Shown here: piece by piece, positions 1-8,600 of the stretch
Position numbering within the stretch: position 1 is the first letter of the stretch
Layout of the letters: each line of letters starts with the position of its first letter
The notes under the pieces: model-generated
Database searches by the model: none
What the model saw: only the letters and a program-made list of their open reading frames with translations
Told to the model about the DNA's origin: nothing
Position numbers and translations under genes: made by a program
Assembly: GCF_003696315.1 (NCBI RefSeq)
Contig: NZ_RFFN01000002.1
Coordinates: 786,838-850,837 of the forward strand
DNA from: Pseudomonas songnenensis
GTDB lineage: Bacteria; Pseudomonadota; Gammaproteobacteria; Pseudomonadales; Pseudomonadaceae
Length of the DNA stretch: 64,000 nucleotides
Direction of reading: 5' to 3'

Positions 1-1
1 T

Positions 2-853
2 CTTTCCGAGGTGGTGCCGACCCTGGCCAAGGTCTACCCCAACGGGCAGGCCGATGTGAACCATTTCCACGCCTGTGGCGGGGTACCGTTCATGGTGCGC
101 ACGCTGCTCGACGCCGGGCTGTTGCATGAGGACGTGCACACCGTGGTCGGCAAAGGTCTTCGGCGCTACATCCAGGAGCCGTTCCTCGAGGGTGACAAGC
201 TGGTCTGGCGCGATGGCCCGGCGCAGAGCCTCGATGAAAACATCCTGCGTCCGGCGGAGCGGCCATTCTCGCCGGAGGGCGGGCTGCGCGTGCTAGAGGG
301 CAACCTCGGCCGCGGCGTGACCAAGATTTCTGCCGTGGCGCCGGAGCACCGAGTGGTCGAGGCGCCGGCGCGGGTATTCATCGACCAGAGCGAGCTGGCC
401 GCTGCATTCAAGGCCGGCGAGCTGGAGCGCGATTTCATTGCCGTGGTGCGTTTCCAGGGGCCGAAAGCCAATGGGATGCCCGAGCTGCACAAGCTCACGC
501 CCTTCCTCGGTGTGCTGCAGGACCGTGGTTACAAGGTCGCGCTGGTCACCGATGGGCGCATGTCCGGCGCCTCCGGCAAGGTGCCGGCAGCCATTCACGT
601 CTGCCCCGAGGCGCTGGACGGCGGGCCGCTGGCGCGGGTGCGCGATGGCGACATTCTCCGCGTCGACGGCGAAACCGGAGAGCTGCTGGCGTTGGTCGAT
701 CCCGCCGAGTGGGACGCGCGGGAACCGGCGATTCGACCCGAAGACATGGGCATCGGCTGCGGTCGGGAGCTGTTTGCCTTCATGCGCGCGTCGTTCAGTA
801 CCGCAGAGCAGGGCGCCAGTGCCTTTACCGAGAGTCTGGAGGCGCTGAAGTGA
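2..853 (+). CDS. edd: Phosphogluconate dehydratase, C-terminal part (partial at window edge)
   Basis: The enzyme dehydrates 6-phosphogluconate to 2-keto-3-deoxy-6-phosphogluconate, the first specific step of the Entner-Doudoroff pathway. About 283 codons are visible of a protein usually near 608 residues, so the N-terminal half lies before base 1. The IlvD/Edd family is recognised from VNHFHACGG near the start and [18 protein letters not shown] further on. The stop TGA at 851-853 overlaps the GTG start of glk by four bases, so the two are translationally coupled. The order edd-glk-gltR matches the P. aeruginosa glucose locus as I remember it. The identification is firm; only the upstream end is missing. 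Confidence 0.96.
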   Translation, partial: LSEVVPTLAKVYPNGQADVNHFHACGGVPFMVRTLLDAGLLHEDVHTVVGKGLRRYIQEPFLEGDKLVWRDGPAQSLDENILRPAERPFSPEGGLRVLEGNLGRGVTKISAVAPEHRVVEAPARVFIDQSELAAAFKAGELERDFIAVVRFQGPKANGMPELHKLTPFLGVLQDRGYKVALVTDGRMSGASGKVPAAIHVCPEALDGGPLARVRDGDILRVDGETGELLALVDPAEWDAREPAIRPEDMGIGCGRELFAFMRASFSTAEQGASAFTESLEALK

Positions 854-1812
854 AGACGGCGCTGGTTGGAGATATTGGCGGTACCAATGCACGTTTCGCG
901 CTATGGCGCGACCAGCGCATCGAACAGATTCGGGTGATCCCCACGGCCGACCATGCACGGCCGGAGCTGGCGATTCGCGCCTATCTGAGTGAGGTCGATC
1001 AGCCGCTGGAAACCCTCGAGGCGGTGTGCCTGGCCTGTGCCGGCCCGGTGGGCGGTGATCTTTTCCGCTTTACCAACAACCATTGGCAGCTGAGCCGCGA
1101 AGCGTTCTGCCGCGAGCTGGGCGTGAAGGAGCTATTGCTGATCAACGATTTCACCGCCATGGCCCTCGGCATGACGCGGCTGCACGATGGTGAGCGCATC
1201 ACGGTTTGCGACGGCGAGCCTGAACCAGGACGGCCGAGGCTGGTCATAGGGCCCGGCACCGGGTTGGGGGTCGCCGGGCTGCTGCCGCTGTCCGGCGGTG
1301 GATGGCGCGCGTTGCCCGGAGAGGGCGGACATATCTGCCTGCCGATCGGCAGCGAGCGTGAGGCGGCGATCTGGGCGCATCTGCATCGTTCCCAGGGCCA
1401 TGTGAATGCCGAGGCGGTGCTCAGCGGGCCGGGGCTGCTGACCCTGTACCGTGCATGCTGTGCGCTGGATGAACAGCAGGTGGCGTTCGATTCGCCCGCA
1501 GGTATCACCAAGGCTGCGCTGGCCGGCGACGCTTATGCGACGGCGGTGCTGGAGCAGTTCTGCCGTTGGCTGGGGCGTATCGTCGGCGATAACGTGCTGA
1601 CCCTCGGCGCCCGTGGCGGCGTTTACATCGTCGGTGGCGTGGTGCCGCGTTTCGCCGAGATCTTCCTGCGCAGCGGTTTCAGCGAGGCGCTGCGCGAGAA
1701 GGGGCAGATGAGCCGCTATTTCGATCGCCTGCCGGTCTGGCTGGTGACCGCGCCGTATCCGGGCCTCGAAGGCGCGGGCGTGGCATTGCAACCGTTGTTG
1801 GAGGGAGCCTAG
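850..1812 (+). CDS. glk: Glucokinase
   Basis: Phosphorylates cytoplasmic glucose with ATP to glucose 6-phosphate, feeding the Entner-Doudoroff route. The start is the GTG at 850, giving 320 residues beginning [19 protein letters not shown]; the ATP phosphate-binding DIGGTNARF motif sits at residues 8-16, as in bacterial Glk. Further family marks are [10 protein letters not shown] and [11 protein letters not shown]. The start overlaps the edd stop, which argues for this GTG over the upstream start of the longer open frame. The length is normal for Pseudomonas Glk. It is probably transcribed with edd and followed closely by the two-component genes. Confidence 0.96.
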   Translation: MKTALVGDIGGTNARFALWRDQRIEQIRVIPTADHARPELAIRAYLSEVDQPLETLEAVCLACAGPVGGDLFRFTNNHWQLSREAFCRELGVKELLLINDFTAMALGMTRLHDGERITVCDGEPEPGRPRLVIGPGTGLGVAGLLPLSGGGWRALPGEGGHICLPIGSEREAAIWAHLHRSQGHVNAEAVLSGPGLLTLYRACCALDEQQVAFDSPAGITKAALAGDAYATAVLEQFCRWLGRIVGDNVLTLGARGGVYIVGGVVPRFAEIFLRSGFSEALREKGQMSRYFDRLPVWLVTAPYPGLEGAGVALQPLLEGA

Positions 1813-1868
1813 GCTGCGACATGGCGGGTCGACGGGTGACCCCATAACAACAAGAAAAGGGACGTGAC

Positions 1869-2603
1869 GTGAGCCAAGCAGGTAAGAACATCCTTCTGGT
1901 CGACGACGATCAGGAAATCCGCGAACTGTTGCAGACCTATCTCAGCCGCTCGGGCTTTCAGGTCCGCGGTGTGCCGGACGGCGGTGAGTTTCGCGCTGCC
2001 CTGTGTGCCGAGCCGGCCGATCTGGTGATTCTCGACGTGATGCTGCCCGACGAGGACGGCTTCAGTCTCTGTCGCTGGATTCGTCAGCACGAACGGTTGG
2101 CTTCCATGCCGATCATCATGCTGACGGCGAGCTCCGACGAGGCGGACCGGGTGATCGGCCTTGAGCTCGGCGCCGACGATTACCTGGGCAAGCCCTTCAG
2201 TCCGCGCGAGCTGCTGGCGCGGATCAAGGCATTGCTGCGGCGGGTCAGCTTCGCCCAGGAACGCGGCAGCGATGTGCTGGCCTTCGACGAGTGGCGCCTG
2301 GACATGATCAGCCATCGTCTCTTCCATGCCGACGGCGAGGAAGTCTTTCTCTCCGGTGCCGATTTCGCCCTGCTCAAGCTGTTTCTCGACCATCCGCAGC
2401 AGATCCTCGACCGCGACACCATCGCCAATGCCACCCGTGGTCGCGAGGTGATGCCGCTGGAGCGCATCGTCGACATGGCGGTCAGCCGTTTGCGCCAGCG
2501 GCTGCGAGACACCGGCAAGTCGCCGCGATTGATCCGTACCGTACGTGGCAGCGGCTATCTGTTGGCTACCCAGGTGACGCCGCACCATGAATCTGCGCAC
2601 TGA
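1869..2603 (+). CDS. gltR: OmpR-family response regulator of glucose uptake, GltR
   Basis: A 244-residue response regulator with an N-terminal receiver (phospho-acceptor D56 in VILDVMLPDEDG, acidic pair in LLVDDD, conserved lysine in GKPFSPREL) and a C-terminal winged-helix domain ending in IRTVRGSGYLL. The start is GTG at 1869 behind a purine-rich stretch at about 1853-1863. The 3' end overlaps the sensor kinase gene by 17 bases. In Pseudomonas the GtrS/GltR pair controls the gts glucose transporter and porin genes; the same genes follow directly here, so the role is well supported by context. Confidence 0.93.
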   Translation: MSQAGKNILLVDDDQEIRELLQTYLSRSGFQVRGVPDGGEFRAALCAEPADLVILDVMLPDEDGFSLCRWIRQHERLASMPIIMLTASSDEADRVIGLELGADDYLGKPFSPRELLARIKALLRRVSFAQERGSDVLAFDEWRLDMISHRLFHADGEEVFLSGADFALLKLFLDHPQQILDRDTIANATRGREVMPLERIVDMAVSRLRQRLRDTGKSPRLIRTVRGSGYLLATQVTPHHESAH

Positions 2604-4038
2604 GCGGCGGCGCCCGCGGCTGGTGCCGCGCTCGCTGCTCGGGCGCATGCTGTTATTGACCCTGTTGGCGGTGTTGTTGGCCCAAGGCCTGTCGAGCCTG
2701 ATCTGGTTGTCACAACTGCGCGCCAGCCAGATGGAAGGCCTGCTCACCAGCGCCCGCAGCCTGGCGCAGTCGATGGCGGCCAGCGTCAGCTATTTCCGTT
2801 CCCTGCCGCTGGGCTACCGCCCGCTGGTGCTCGACCAATTGCGCAGCATGGGCGGCACGCGCTTCTTCGTCTCGCTCAACGACAAGCCGCTGGACATGAA
2901 GATTCTTCCGGAAACGCCGCGCAAGCGGGCCGTCCTGCATGAGGTCGAGCAGGTGTTGCGTCAACGGCTTGGTGGCCAGGTGGATCTGACCATCGAGTTC
3001 GTCAGCCCGGATGACCTGCGCATCTTCAACAGCGGCATCAAGCTCGACGAACTGCCGCGCTCCTGGGCGCATTACGCGCTGGGGCTGGAGCCACTGTCAC
3101 CGCCGGTGCTAGTGACGCAGATCCAGATCGCCCCGCAGGAATGGCTCTACCTCGCATCGCTGATGCCGGCACCCTACGTCAGCCTGGAAGACGAGGGCCT
3201 GCCGATTCAGCAGCTGTGGTTCATCGTGCTGACCAGCGCCTTCCTGCTGCTGTTCATCGGCCTGCTGGTGCGCTGGCAGAGCCGGCCGCTGAAGCGCCTG
3301 GCCAAGGCGGCGCGGGAGATGTCGGTAGGCGGCGAGGTACGGCCGCTGACCGAGGCTGGAGCCAGCGAGATCGTCGAGGTGAGTCGCGCCTTCAACAACA
3401 TGCGCGAGCGCATCAGCCGCTACCTGACCGAACGCGGCCAGTTGTTCAGTGCGATTTCCCACGACCTGCGCACGCCCATCACGCGGCTGCGTCTGCGGGT
3501 CGAGCTGCTGGAGGATGAAGCCCAGCAGATCAAGTTCACCCGTGACCTCGACGAACTGGAATTGCTGGTCAAGGGTGCGTTGCAATGCGTGAAGGACACC
3601 GATATCCACGAGAACGTCGAGGCAGTGGATCTCAATCTGCTGCTCGAGCATATCGTCGAGCCGTATCAGGCCTGTGACCACACTCGGGTAACCCTGGACG
3701 GCCAGGCGTCGGCGCCTTATCCGGGCAAACCGCTGGCGCTCAAGCGCTGCATTGGCAATTTGCTGGATAACGCCTTGAAGTACGGTGAGCGCGCCCACCT
3801 GCATGTCGAGGATGGCAAGGCGGCGCTGGTGTTGCATGTCGATGATGAGGGCCCCGGCGTGCCGGAACAGCGTCTCGAACAGGTCTTCGAGCCCCACGTG
3901 CGGCTCTCGGGGCAGCAGCAGGGCTACGGGCTGGGCCTGGGTATCGCGCGCAACATCGCCCATGCCCACGGCGGCGAGCTGAGCATGCGCAATCTGCAGC
4001 AGGGAGGGCTGAGGGTAACCCTGACTCTGCCGCGCTGA
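2587..4038 (+). CDS. gtrS: Sensor histidine kinase GtrS/GltS
   Basis: A 483-residue inner-membrane sensor kinase. One membrane segment lies at about residues 20-40, a periplasmic sensor region follows, and a second segment lies at about 211-229. Then come a HAMP linker, the dimerisation/phosphoacceptor helix with H292 in SAISHDLRTPITRLRLR, and the ATPase domain with an N box (NLLDNALKYG, N395), a G1 box (DDEGPGVP) and a G2 box (GYGLGLGIA). It is coupled to gltR by a 17-base overlap. In P. aeruginosa the GtrS sensor responds to 2-ketogluconate and 6-phosphogluconate; applying that ligand here is by homology. Confidence 0.92.
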   Translation: MNLRTERRRPRLVPRSLLGRMLLLTLLAVLLAQGLSSLIWLSQLRASQMEGLLTSARSLAQSMAASVSYFRSLPLGYRPLVLDQLRSMGGTRFFVSLNDKPLDMKILPETPRKRAVLHEVEQVLRQRLGGQVDLTIEFVSPDDLRIFNSGIKLDELPRSWAHYALGLEPLSPPVLVTQIQIAPQEWLYLASLMPAPYVSLEDEGLPIQQLWFIVLTSAFLLLFIGLLVRWQSRPLKRLAKAAREMSVGGEVRPLTEAGASEIVEVSRAFNNMRERISRYLTERGQLFSAISHDLRTPITRLRLRVELLEDEAQQIKFTRDLDELELLVKGALQCVKDTDIHENVEAVDLNLLLEHIVEPYQACDHTRVTLDGQASAPYPGKPLALKRCIGNLLDNALKYGERAHLHVEDGKAALVLHVDDEGPGVPEQRLEQVFEPHVRLSGQQQGYGLGLGIARNIAHAHGGELSMRNLQQGGLRVTLTLPR

Positions 4039-4074
4039 GTCCTGCGTCCACCCCGCGTTACCTGACGCGTCCCT

Positions 4075-4092
4075 TTGTAACGGCCTTGTGAC
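4075..4092 (+). promoter_or_regulatory. Candidate GltR operator: two direct repeats of TTGTNAC
   Basis: TTGTAAC (4075-4081) and TTGTGAC (4086-4092) are direct repeats 11 bases apart start to start, the helical phasing typical of OmpR-family regulators. They lie about 105-120 bases upstream of the gtsA start in the gap after the regulator genes. Assignment to GltR is inference from position and spacing only. Confidence 0.4.
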
Positions 4093-4137
4093 CATCGGCC
4101 ATCCCTTCGTTACCCAGTGTCCATTTTTCTGCGCATA

Positions 4138-4151
4138 GACTCGATCCATCG
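4138..4151 (+). promoter_or_regulatory. Motif GACTCGATCCATCG shared with the porin upstream region
   Basis: A 14-base block that recurs with one mismatch at 8560-8573, upstream of the porin gene of the same uptake system. It lies 46-59 bases upstream of gtsA. It may be part of a common promoter or operator; no proof from sequence. Confidence 0.35.
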
Positions 4152-4196
4152 CAAGCGACCATGACTTGCAGGATAAAAACAAGAAGGTGCCCCTCC

Positions 4197-5444
4197 ATGA
4201 ATGCGTTCCATCGTCTCGCTCTATCCGTTTCCCTTGCCCTGCCTGTTCTTGCCCACGCTGGCGAAGTCGAAGTTCTGCACTGGTGGACCTCCGGCGGCGA
4301 AAAGCGCGCGGCCGATACCCTGCAGAAGCTGGTCGAGCAGAAAGGCCACAGCTGGAAGGACTTCGCCGTCGCCGGCGGTGGTGGCGAGGCTGCCATGACC
4401 GTACTGAAAACCCGCGCCGTTTCCGGCAACCCCCCGTCCGCCGCACAGATCAAGGGCCCGGACATCCAGGAGTGGGGTGAACTCGGCCTGCTCGCCAATC
4501 TCGATGACACCGCCAAGAGCGAGCGCTGGGACGAACTGCTGCCGGAGCAGGTGCGCAAGATCATGCAATACGACGGCTCCTATGTGGCCGTGCCGGTCAA
4601 CGTGCATCGGGTCAACTGGCTGTGGATCAACCCGGAGGTGTTCGAGAAGGCCGGTGCCACGCCGCCGAAGACTCTCGATGAGTTCTTCGCCGCGGCCGAC
4701 AAACTCAAGGCTGTCGGCTTCATTCCGGTCGCCCACGGTGGCCAACCCTGGCAGGACGGCACCGTGTTCGAGGGTTTCGTACTGAGCATTCTCGGCCCGG
4801 ACGACTACCACAAGGCCTTCGTCGAGCTGGATAACGACACCCTGACCGGCGACAAGATGGTCCAGGCCTTTACCGCGCTGAAGAAGCTGCGCGACTACAT
4901 CGACGCCGACGCCGCTGGCCGGGAGTGGAACCGTGCCACCGGCATGGTCATCGATGGCAAGGCCGGCATGCAGATCATGGGCGACTGGGCCAAGAGCGAG
5001 TTCACCGCCGCCAACAAGGTGGCTGGCAAGGACTACCAGTGCCTGCCGTTCCCCGGCACCCAGGGCAGCTTTGCCTTCAATATCGACTCCCTGGCGATGT
5101 TCAAGCTCAGCAACGACGACAACCGCAAGGCCCAGGAAGACCTGGCGCGCACCGTACTGGAGCCTGAGTTCCAGACCTTCTTCAACCAGAACAAGGGCTC
5201 GATTCCGGTTCGCCAGGACCAGGACATGAGCGAGTTCGATGCCTGCGCCCAGCAGTCGATGACCGACTTCAAGGAAGCCGCCAAGGGCAGCGGCCTGCAG
5301 CCCAGCCTGACCCATGGCATGGCTGCTTCTAGCTACGTGCAGGGCGCGGTGTTCGACGTCGTCACCAACTTCTTCAACGACCCCAAGGCCGACCCGCAAA
5401 AGGCGGCCAAGCAGCTGGCGGCGGCGATCAAGGCCGTGCAGTAA
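4197..5444 (+). CDS. gtsA: Glucose/mannose ABC transporter, periplasmic substrate-binding protein
   Basis: Captures glucose in the periplasm for the GtsBCD importer. The chosen start is ATG 4197, with AAGAAGG about nine bases upstream. The longer frame from 4161 would bury the signal peptide. The 415-residue protein begins [21 protein letters not shown], a typical Sec signal peptide cleaved near residue 21, followed by [17 protein letters not shown], characteristic of family 1 sugar-binding proteins (CUT1 type). It is first in the gtsABCD set, directly downstream of its likely regulators. Confidence 0.93.
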   Translation: MNAFHRLALSVSLALPVLAHAGEVEVLHWWTSGGEKRAADTLQKLVEQKGHSWKDFAVAGGGGEAAMTVLKTRAVSGNPPSAAQIKGPDIQEWGELGLLANLDDTAKSERWDELLPEQVRKIMQYDGSYVAVPVNVHRVNWLWINPEVFEKAGATPPKTLDEFFAAADKLKAVGFIPVAHGGQPWQDGTVFEGFVLSILGPDDYHKAFVELDNDTLTGDKMVQAFTALKKLRDYIDADAAGREWNRATGMVIDGKAGMQIMGDWAKSEFTAANKVAGKDYQCLPFPGTQGSFAFNIDSLAMFKLSNDDNRKAQEDLARTVLEPEFQTFFNQNKGSIPVRQDQDMSEFDACAQQSMTDFKEAAKGSGLQPSLTHGMAASSYVQGAVFDVVTNFFNDPKADPQKAAKQLAAAIKAVQ

Positions 5445-5553
5445 CGCCAAGGGCGGACCGCTTCCGCCCGGCTCCCGAAACGTTCGTCCCGGTACAGACC
5501 TCGCTCTGTGCCGCGGGCGACGACATCCCGGATTTCCATGAGGGATCAAATCC

Positions 5554-6471
5554 ATGAGCTCCATCGCGCTTCAAGCCAGGCCCGCCAAGGCCTCGCCGCT
5601 CGACGCCCTGCAGCGTTGGCTGCCCAAGCTGGTGCTGGCGCCGAGCATGCTGATCGTGCTGGTCGGCTTCTACGCCTACATTGGCTGGACCTTCCTGCTG
5701 TCGTTCACCAATTCGCGCTTCATGCCCAGCTACAAGTGGGTCGGCCTGCAGCAATACGAGCGCCTGTGGGACAACGACCGCTGGTGGGTCGCCAGTCAGA
5801 ACCTGCTGGTCTTCGGCGGCCTGTTCATCGCCATCAGCCTGCTTATCGGCGTCGTGCTTGCCGTACTGCTGGATCAGCGCATCCGTCGCGAAGGGCTGAT
5901 CCGCACCATCTACCTGTACCCCATGGCGCTGTCGATGATCGTCACCGGCACTGCCTGGCAGTGGCTGCTCAATCCCGGCCTGGGCCTGGACAAGCTGCTG
6001 CGCGACTGGGGCTGGGAAGGCTTTCGCTTCGACTGGCTGGTTGATCCGGATCGGGTCATCTATTGCCTGGTGATCGCGGCGGTGTGGCAGGCCTCGGGCT
6101 TCGTCATGGCGCTGTTCCTCGCCGGCCTGCGCAGCGTCGATCAGTCGATCATCCGCGCCGCTCAGGTGGATGGTGCGAGCCTGCCGACCATCTACCTGCG
6201 CATCGTGCTGCCGAGCCTGCGTCCGGTGTTCTTCAGTGCGTTGATGATCCTGGCCCATATCGCCATCAAGAGCTTCGACCTGGTGGCGGCGATGACCGCC
6301 GGTGGGCCGGGTTATTCCAGCGATCTGCCGGCGATGTTCATGTACGCCCACACCTTCACCCGCGGCCAGATGGGCCTGGGTGCGGCGAGCGCCATGCTGA
6401 TGCTCGGCGCGGTGATGGCGATCATCGTGCCTTATCTGTACTCGGAGCTGAGGAACAAGCGCCATGTCTGA
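5554..6471 (+). CDS. gtsB: Sugar ABC transporter permease GtsB
   Basis: A 305-residue inner-membrane permease of the MalF/UgpA type with about six transmembrane segments. The first is at about residues 28-50 (LVLAPSMLIVLVGFYAYIGWTF is hydrophobic). The EAA-type cytoplasmic loop is visible as RAAQVDGASLPTIYLRIVLP. It forms the membrane channel together with GtsC. A ribosome site GAGGGA precedes ATG 5554. The end overlaps gtsC by eight bases. The 109-base gap after gtsA has no gene. Confidence 0.93.
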   Translation: MSSIALQARPAKASPLDALQRWLPKLVLAPSMLIVLVGFYAYIGWTFLLSFTNSRFMPSYKWVGLQQYERLWDNDRWWVASQNLLVFGGLFIAISLLIGVVLAVLLDQRIRREGLIRTIYLYPMALSMIVTGTAWQWLLNPGLGLDKLLRDWGWEGFRFDWLVDPDRVIYCLVIAAVWQASGFVMALFLAGLRSVDQSIIRAAQVDGASLPTIYLRIVLPSLRPVFFSALMILAHIAIKSFDLVAAMTAGGPGYSSDLPAMFMYAHTFTRGQMGLGAASAMLMLGAVMAIIVPYLYSELRNKRHV

Positions 6472-7306
6472 CTTCGCGCAACCGCGCCTGACCCTCGGGC
6501 GCCTGACCATCCATGCCACCCTGTTGCTGGCCTGCGCCGTCTACCTGGTGCCGCTGATCGTGATGCTGCTGACCAGCTTCAAGACGCCGGAGGACATCCG
6601 CACCGGCAACCTGCTGAGCTGGCCTGAAGCGTTCAGCGCGATGGGCTGGCTGACGGCCTGGGACAGTATCGGTGGCTACTTCTGGAACTCGGTGAAGATC
6701 GTCATCCCCGCCGTGCTGATTTCCACCGCGCTGGGCGCGCTCAATGGCTATGTGCTGTCGATGTGGCGCTTCCGTGGCTCGCAGCTGTTCTTCGGTCTGC
6801 TGCTGTTCGGCTGCTTCCTGCCGTTCCAGGTGATCCTGCTACCGGCGTCCTTCACCCTCGGCAAGCTCGGCCTGGCCAACACCACCACCGGCCTGGTGCT
6901 GGTGCACGTGGTCTACGGTCTGGCCTTCACCACGCTGTTCTTCCGCAACTTCTACGTCAGCGTGCCGGATGCGCTGGTGCGGGCGGCACGGCTGGACGGT
7001 GCCGGCTTCTTCACCATCTTCGGGCGCATCCTGCTGCCGATGTCGGTGCCGATCATCATGGTCTGCCTGATCTGGCAGTTCACCCAGATCTGGAACGACT
7101 TCCTCTTCGGCGTGGTGTTCGCCAGTGGCGACACCCAGCCGGTCACCGTGGCGCTGAACAACCTGGTGAACACCAGCACCGGCGCCAAGCGATACAACGT
7201 CGACATGGCCGCGGCGATGATCGCCGGCCTGCCCACACTGGTGGTCTACGTGGTCGCCGGCAAATATTTCCTGCGCGGGCTGACTGCCGGCGCCGTCAAG
7301 GGTTGA
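6464..7306 (+). CDS. gtsC: Sugar ABC transporter permease GtsC
   Basis: A 280-residue second permease of the MalG type with six predicted membrane helices and the EAA loop RAARLDGAGFFTIFGRILLP, which docks on the ATPase. It starts inside the end of gtsB (overlap of eight bases) and ends 11 bases before gtsD, so the three are one operon. Substrate assignment rests on the cluster, since the permease sequence alone only says CUT1 carbohydrate importer. Confidence 0.93.
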   Translation: MSDFAQPRLTLGRLTIHATLLLACAVYLVPLIVMLLTSFKTPEDIRTGNLLSWPEAFSAMGWLTAWDSIGGYFWNSVKIVIPAVLISTALGALNGYVLSMWRFRGSQLFFGLLLFGCFLPFQVILLPASFTLGKLGLANTTTGLVLVHVVYGLAFTTLFFRNFYVSVPDALVRAARLDGAGFFTIFGRILLPMSVPIIMVCLIWQFTQIWNDFLFGVVFASGDTQPVTVALNNLVNTSTGAKRYNVDMAAAMIAGLPTLVVYVVAGKYFLRGLTAGAVKG

Positions 7307-7317
7307 GGAGAACAACG

Positions 7318-8490
7318 ATGGCTTCCCTGGAACTGCGCAACGTTCAAAAGAGTTATGGCAACAGCCAGATCGCAACGCTGAAGGACATCGCGCTGAAGAT
7401 CGACGCCGGTGAATTCCTCATCCTCGTCGGCCCTTCCGGCTGCGGTAAATCCACCCTGATGAACTGCATCGCCGGGCTGGAGAACATCACCGGCGGCGAG
7501 ATTCTCGTCGACGGCGAGGACATCAGCCAGGCCAGCCCGAAGGATCGCGACATCGCCATGGTGTTCCAGTCCTACGCGCTGTATCCGACCATGACGGTGC
7601 GCGACAACATCGCCTTCGGCCTGAAGATGCGCAAGGTGCCGGCGGCGAAGATCGAGGAGGAGGTGGCGCGGGTCGCCAAGCTGCTGCAGATCGAGCCGCT
7701 GCTCGAGCGCAAGCCGTCGCAGCTCTCCGGCGGCCAGCAGCAGCGTGTGGCCATGGGGCGGGCGCTGGCGCGGCGGCCGAAGATCTACCTGTTCGACGAG
7801 CCGCTGTCGAACCTCGATGCCAAGCTGCGGGTGGAGATGCGCACCGAAATCAAGCTGATGCACCAGCGGCTGAAGACCACCACCGTCTACGTCACCCACG
7901 ATCAGATCGAGGCGATGACCCTCGGCGACAAGGTTGCGGTGATGAAGGATGGCGTGATCCAGCAGTTCGGCACGCCCCACGAGATCTACAACAACCCGGC
8001 CAACCTGTTCGTCGCCAGCTTCATCGGCTCGCCGCCGATGAACTTCGTACCGCTGCGCATTCGCCAGCGTGACGGACGCTGGGTGGGGGTGCTCAACAGC
8101 GAGCAGGGCAGCTGTGAATTGCCGTTGCCGATCACCAGTGACGACGGCTTGCGTGATCGTGAACTCATTCTCGGCATTCGACCGGAACAAATCGGCCTGG
8201 CTCCAGCAGGATCAGCGGATTTTTCTCTGGCGGTCGACATCGAAGTGGTGGAACCCACCGGGCCAGACACCTTGGTGGTGTTCACGCTGAATCAGGTCAA
8301 GGCCTGCTGCCGCCTGGCGCCGGATCAGGCGCCGCGGGTGGGGGAAACGCTCAATCTGCAATTCGATCCGCGCAGGGCGCTGCTGTTCGATGCCCAGACC
8401 GGCGAGCGGCTGGGGGTGGTGCAGCCTGAGCCTGTGCGTGAGAGCAAGGTCACCCGACTGGTTTCCAACGGAGCGGGCACTGCGCAGTGA
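7318..8490 (+). CDS. gtsD: Sugar ABC transporter ATPase GtsD (MalK/UgpC family)
   Basis: A 390-residue ATPase that powers the importer. Walker A is GPSGCGKS at residues 38-45, the signature LSGGQ at 136-140, and Walker B IYLFDE at 156-161, followed by PLSNLDAKLR and the switch histidine in VYVTHDQ. The C-terminal 130 residues form the MalK-type regulatory OB-fold region (TOBE), where carbon-catabolite control can act. The start ATG 7318 follows GAGGAG; the longer open frame from 6763 runs through gtsC in another frame and was not used. Confidence 0.94.
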   Translation: MASLELRNVQKSYGNSQIATLKDIALKIDAGEFLILVGPSGCGKSTLMNCIAGLENITGGEILVDGEDISQASPKDRDIAMVFQSYALYPTMTVRDNIAFGLKMRKVPAAKIEEEVARVAKLLQIEPLLERKPSQLSGGQQQRVAMGRALARRPKIYLFDEPLSNLDAKLRVEMRTEIKLMHQRLKTTTVYVTHDQIEAMTLGDKVAVMKDGVIQQFGTPHEIYNNPANLFVASFIGSPPMNFVPLRIRQRDGRWVGVLNSEQGSCELPLPITSDDGLRDRELILGIRPEQIGLAPAGSADFSLAVDIEVVEPTGPDTLVVFTLNQVKACCRLAPDQAPRVGETLNLQFDPRRALLFDAQTGERLGVVQPEPVRESKVTRLVSNGAGTAQ

Positions 8491-8559
8491 AATGCCGCCT
8501 GCCTTGCCAGCGGGCGGCCGATGAAAGTGGACGGTTACAGGAATGAACAGAGTCGTCTC

Positions 8560-8573
8560 GACTCGATCCAGCG
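8560..8573 (+). promoter_or_regulatory. Motif GACTCGATCCAGCG shared with the gtsA upstream region
   Basis: Matches 4138-4151 at 13 of 14 positions and lies 28-41 bases upstream of the porin start. It may mark co-regulation of porin and transporter. Confidence 0.35.
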
Positions 8574-8600
8574 ATCAATAACAACAAAAGCGGAGTGGAT

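Noticed and set aside
5508-6044. 178-codon plus-strand frame over the start of gtsB
   Set aside because: It overlaps gtsB out of frame; arginine- and alanine-rich composition and no domain.
6763-7317. Upstream extension of the gtsD frame
   Set aside because: It reads through gtsC in another frame; the ATPase begins at ATG 7318 with a ribosome site.
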